DNA of 7,555 nt from an uncultured Clostridia bacterium (lineage in GTDB: Bacteria; Bacillota; Clostridia; UBA1381; UMGS1253). Both the position numbers and the translations under genes were made by a program. The stretch covers positions 1 to 7,555 of the forward strand of contig CALAUK010000109.1 of the NCBI GenBank assembly GCA_937892135.1. Reading direction: 5' to 3'. Shown here piece after piece: positions 5,829-7,555 of this stretch. The notes below the pieces were generated by a model. It ran no database searches, had not been told where the DNA came from, and saw only the letters and a program-made list of their open reading frames with translations. Each line of letters begins with the position of its first letter. Within the stretch, counting starts at the first letter, position 1.

Positions 5829-5865
5829 AAAAGGCAGAAACGATTACTTTCGTTTCTGCCTTTTT
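5829..5865 (+). terminator. Strong intrinsic terminator after the DJ-1 gene
   Basis: AAAAGGCAGAAACGA (5829-5843) and its exact complement (5850-5864) form a 15-bp perfect stem with a 6-nt loop and a T-run. It sits 13 nt after the DJ-1 stop and ends the conserved gene cluster. Confidence 0.93.
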
Positions 5866-5892
5866 GATACGTATGGTGTGAAATCGGAACAG

Positions 5893-5937
5893 AAAAAACC
5901 TGAAAACCACAACTTAAGCGGTTTTCAGGATTTTTTT
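5893..5937. terminator. Bidirectional intrinsic terminator
   Basis: CCTGAAAACC (5899-5908) and GGTTTTCAGG (5920-5929) form a perfect 10-bp stem around an 11-nt loop, with six A on the left (5893-5898) and seven T on the right (5931-5937). It therefore works as a terminator on both strands. It serves the minus-strand HTH gene, whose stop codon lies at 5936-5938, and backs up the DJ-1 terminator. Confidence 0.88.
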
Positions 5938-6469
5938 AATATCTCAACCATCCATGTTCGGGATGCATGATTTCTAATATAAACAAAACTACAAAAATTG
6001 TTGCAAAAAAACCAATGATTAAATTTTTTATAAAGTTAGCTCGTTTTAGCTCCTTTATCTGTTCCTTTTGTGAATCGTTTAACTCCCTTTTATCAGCAAG
6101 GCGTCTTTCATAATTCTCTTTAAGGTCTTCGTGATGTTGTTCATAATGTGACCTGATATTTAAAATGTGGGCTTCGTTGGTTTCTTTCATGGAGTCTATC
6201 TGAAATTCGTAAAATTCTTTCAGTGACGAAACACTGACCTCTTTAATTTCATCTTTACTTTTGCCGGGATTTAGCATTTCGTCAACAGAACCACCCAATG
6301 CATATACAATAGGAGCAACAGTATCCAGTCGCGGATCTTCAGACTTTCCGCTACAAAGATTTTTTACAGTAGACTCTGAACGCCCGCTTTTTTCAGCAAT
6401 TGCCTCATAAGTTAGTCCTGTTTTTGTTTTTAGTCCAGAGATATAATTTGCTACAAGTTTAGCGTCCAT
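5936..6469 (-). CDS. XRE-family HTH protein with coiled coil and C-terminal membrane helix
   Basis: This 177-residue protein has three parts. Residues about 6-66 are a Cro/CI-type (XRE) helix-turn-helix domain (GLTYEAIAEKSGRSESTVKN). Residues about 78-145 are a charged, probably coiled-coil helix (HYEQHHEDLKENYERRL). Residues about 147-166 are one hydrophobic helix (FIKNLIIGFFATIFVVLFIL), followed by the tail HPEHGWLRY. From memory, this layout with an HPxxGWxR ending recurs in gut Clostridia, often near mobile elements; its function is unknown. The HTH would sit in the cytoplasm and the nine-residue tail outside, so it may be a membrane-anchored regulator. AGGAGGG (plus 6474-6480) lies 4 nt before the ATG. 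It diverges from the amidase and holin genes, which makes them candidate targets, but no binding evidence exists. Confidence 0.87.
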   Translation of the reverse strand: MDAKLVANYISGLKTKTGLTYEAIAEKSGRSESTVKNLCSGKSEDPRLDTVAPIVYALGGSVDEMLNPGKSKDEIKEVSVSSLKEFYEFQIDSMKETNEAHILNIRSHYEQHHEDLKENYERRLADKRELNDSQKEQIKELKRANFIKNLIIGFFATIFVVLFILEIMHPEHGWLRY

Positions 6470-6569
6470 ATTGCCCTCCTGAAAAAGCGTGATTTTATGC
6501 GGTTTTTGTCAAAAAAGATGTCTGAAAGTATCAAAAATGACACTAAAAAACATCAATACGCATCCGCAA

Positions 6570-6589
6570 TTGTTTAAAATTTTTAACAA
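6570..6589. repeat. 18/20 palindrome, candidate operator
   Basis: TTGTT-T-AAAATTTT-T-AACAA is symmetric at 18 of 20 positions, with the only mismatch at the sixth base from each end. Its AT-rich form with TTGTT/AACAA arms is of the kind bound by dimeric repressors. It lies between the HTH gene and the amidase. Operator function is inference. Confidence 0.5.
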
Positions 6590-6614
6590 AATTACTCCGT
6601 ACGGAGCAATTTTG
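6587..6614. repeat. 28-bp inverted repeat centred on CTCCGTACGGAG
   Basis: The perfect 12-bp palindrome CTCCGTACGGAG (6595-6606) is flanked by CAAAATT (6587-6593) and its complement AATTTTG (6608-6614), with one mismatched base on each side. It is the only GC-rich element in an AT-rich spacer and overlaps the neighbouring palindrome by 3 bp. It abuts the candidate amidase -35, so a repressor operator is more likely than a terminator, since no clean T-run of terminator type follows. Confidence 0.6.
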
Positions 6615-6789
6615 CATCTGTACTTTTCGCAAATTTTCGGCTAATATCAAATCATCACAAAAGCGAAAGGACGTGTGTCAAATGCAAAAGAAAATATTGC
6701 GAAGAAGATTATAAGATTTCTTAATGCAAATAGTATCATGAAGAAGACAAAAAGTCAACAAAAATTTACAAAATTTATAGGAGGACAAA

Positions 6790-7392
6790 ATGAATATTAT
6801 TGAAACAAACTTAAAATTCACAAAAAAACTTTCAAACCGCAGTCAGACAAACTACATAATATTACACCATTGTGCAGGAAACGGAGATGTAACAAGCATA
6901 CACAACCTGCACATAAAACAAGACTATTCAGGTATAGGGTATCATTATTACATCAGAAAAGACGGAAAAATATATGCAGGAAGACCCGTTGGAACAGTTG
7001 GTGCACACTGTCTGAATTATAATAACACGTCTGTGGGCATTTGCTTTGAGGGGAATTTTGAAAACGAAAAAATGGACGAGCCTCAGAAAAAAGCAGGTGC
7101 TGAGCTTGTAAAGTATTTAAAAGGTATATACAAATCTGCCGTTGTAAAACGCCACAAGGATATGAATGCAACAGCCTGTCCCGGAAAAAACTTTCCTTAT
7201 GATGATATAGTCTGCGCAAAATCCGCTAAAAAGGAGCTAACCTCTGCAAATGATATTATCTGGGAACTTAAAAACGGAAAGCACAAGGTAGAAATAAACG
7301 ATGTAGACAGGGCCGTGAAGCATCTGGAAGATGCAAAACAGCAGAATACTTCATTATATTGGATTTTGTATAAAATCGTGAACAAGGGGTAG
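6790..7392 (+). CDS. N-acetylmuramoyl-L-alanine amidase (Amidase_2, endolysin-like)
   Basis: This 200-residue protein is a zinc amidase of the Amidase_2/PGRP/T7-lysozyme family, which cuts the bond between N-acetylmuramic acid and L-alanine in peptidoglycan. The probable zinc ligands are the first histidine of ILHHCA (H26), H122 (RHKDMN) and C130 (ATACPGKNFP). GIGYHYYIRKDGKIYAGRP, VGAHCLNYNNTSVGIC and GNF are typical core motifs. There is no signal peptide, as expected for a phage-type endolysin released through a holin. The C-terminal region (about 150-200, SANDIIWELKNGKHKVE and LYWILYKIVNKG) resembles the short C-terminal domain of some clostridial and bacillar prophage amidases. An ideal AGGAGGA site (6779-6785) precedes the ATG by 4 nt. 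The holin-like ORF follows 5 nt after the stop. Whether it lies in a complete prophage cannot be seen. Confidence 0.93.
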   Translation: MNIIETNLKFTKKLSNRSQTNYIILHHCAGNGDVTSIHNLHIKQDYSGIGYHYYIRKDGKIYAGRPVGTVGAHCLNYNNTSVGICFEGNFENEKMDEPQKKAGAELVKYLKGIYKSAVVKRHKDMNATACPGKNFPYDDIVCAKSAKKELTSANDIIWELKNGKHKVEINDVDRAVKHLEDAKQQNTSLYWILYKIVNKG

Positions 7393-7397
7393 AAAAA

Positions 7398-7550
7398 ATG
7401 CAGAAAATATTAAAAAACGTATCTTTATGGGGAGCCGTATTGACTCTTACATATTTAATTATTAAAAACTGGATTGGTATTGAGGTGCCCGCATGGGACG
7501 ATATCTATGAGCAAATTGTAGCGATTTTATCTATCGTTTGTGGTGAATAG
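7398..7550 (+). CDS. Holin-like small membrane protein, possibly truncated or frameshifted
   Basis: This 50-codon ORF reads MQKILKNVSLWGAVLTLTYL, then a hydrophobic stretch ending ..KNWIGIEVPAWDDIYEQ, and a second hydrophobic segment VAILSIVCGE before TAG. A small two-helix protein right after an endolysin is the usual place for a phage holin, which lets the amidase cross the membrane. The motif WIGIEVPAWDDI followed by IVAIL is like several Firmicute phage holins, but I recognise it only at family level. AAGGGG (7384-7389) lies 8 nt before the ATG, inside the amidase end. Related holins continue after the second helix with a VNNPT-like motif. Here the frame stops, while the next frame reads FVVNSH, so a frameshift near 7530-7540 is possible. 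Only 5 bases follow in the window. Confidence 0.55.
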   Translation: MQKILKNVSLWGAVLTLTYLIIKNWIGIEVPAWDDIYEQIVAILSIVCGE

Positions 7551-7555
7551 TCATA

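Larger units (their letters stand above)
6470..6789. promoter_or_regulatory. 320-base divergent spacer with palindromes and weak promoters
   Basis: This AT-rich stretch holds no long ORF. It contains the imperfect palindrome GTATCA-AAAA-TGACAC (6528-6543), two stronger palindromes at 6570-6614, and an imperfect repeat in the amidase leader (6681-6755). Weak promoter matches are TTGATG-N18-GATACT on the minus strand (6551-6556 and 6527-6532) for the HTH gene, and TGTACT-N17-TAATAT on the plus strand (6619-6624 and 6642-6647) for the amidase. The palindromes overlap or border both. A 10-codon ORF (6682-6714, MQKKILRRRL) has only a weak ribosome site and is probably not a gene. Confidence 0.45.

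Noticed and set aside
6682..6714. Ten-codon ORF MQKKILRRRL ahead of the amidase
   Set aside because: The AAAGGA site is 10 nt away and weak, the product is very short, and no conservation can be tested; it is kept only as part of the spacer description.
1..7555. CRISPR array, tRNA, rRNA or insertion sequence
   Set aside because: No regularly spaced repeats, no tRNA-like or rRNA-like segments and no transposase frame or terminal repeats were found on either strand.

Overview
The window reads as chromosomal DNA of a low-GC Firmicute, most likely a gut-type member of class Clostridia. This rests on AT-rich intergenic DNA, strong AGGAGG-type ribosome sites, textbook sigma-A promoters, TTG starts, the standard code with TGA as a stop, a YerC-type regulator, and the gene order rpmH-rnpA-yidD-yidC-jag-mnmE. 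The genus cannot be named from this sequence alone.

Layout. (1) Positions 1-41 hold the first 13 codons of a minus-strand short protein with its own near-consensus promoter. (2) A divergent pair follows at 216-1245: a YerC/TrpR-like DNA-binding protein and a YqeM-like SAM-dependent methyltransferase, closely spaced as an operon. (3) The classic origin-proximal ribosome/membrane-insertion cluster runs from 1285 to about 5265: a consensus promoter and structured leader, rpmH (44 aa, L34), a terminator/attenuator, rnpA, yidD, yidC, jag, a hairpin with duplicated 5' arms, and mnmE. (4) Where mnmG and rsmG often follow mnmE, there is a DJ-1/PfpI-family protein (5280-5816), closed by a 15-bp-stem terminator and then by a second, bidirectional terminator. 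(5) An accessory block fills the right end: a minus-strand HTH protein with a coiled coil and C-terminal membrane helix (5936-6469), a 320-base regulatory spacer with palindromes, an Amidase_2 endolysin-like gene (6790-7392) and a 50-codon holin-like ORF (7398-7550) that may be frameshifted or truncated.

How they fit together. RnpA, YidD, YidC, Jag and L34 serve ribosome production, tRNA maturation and membrane-protein insertion, and MnmE modifies the tRNA wobble uridine. The right-hand block looks like a phage-derived lysis module (amidase plus holin) facing a probably membrane-anchored regulator. No structural, integrase or packaging genes are visible. It could be a prophage edge or a retained lysis cassette; the window ends too soon to decide.

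The most interesting unexplained signals are the alternating CCATT/AATGG segments in the rpmH leader, the double-arm hairpin between jag and mnmE, and the palindromes between the membrane-tethered regulator and the lysis genes.
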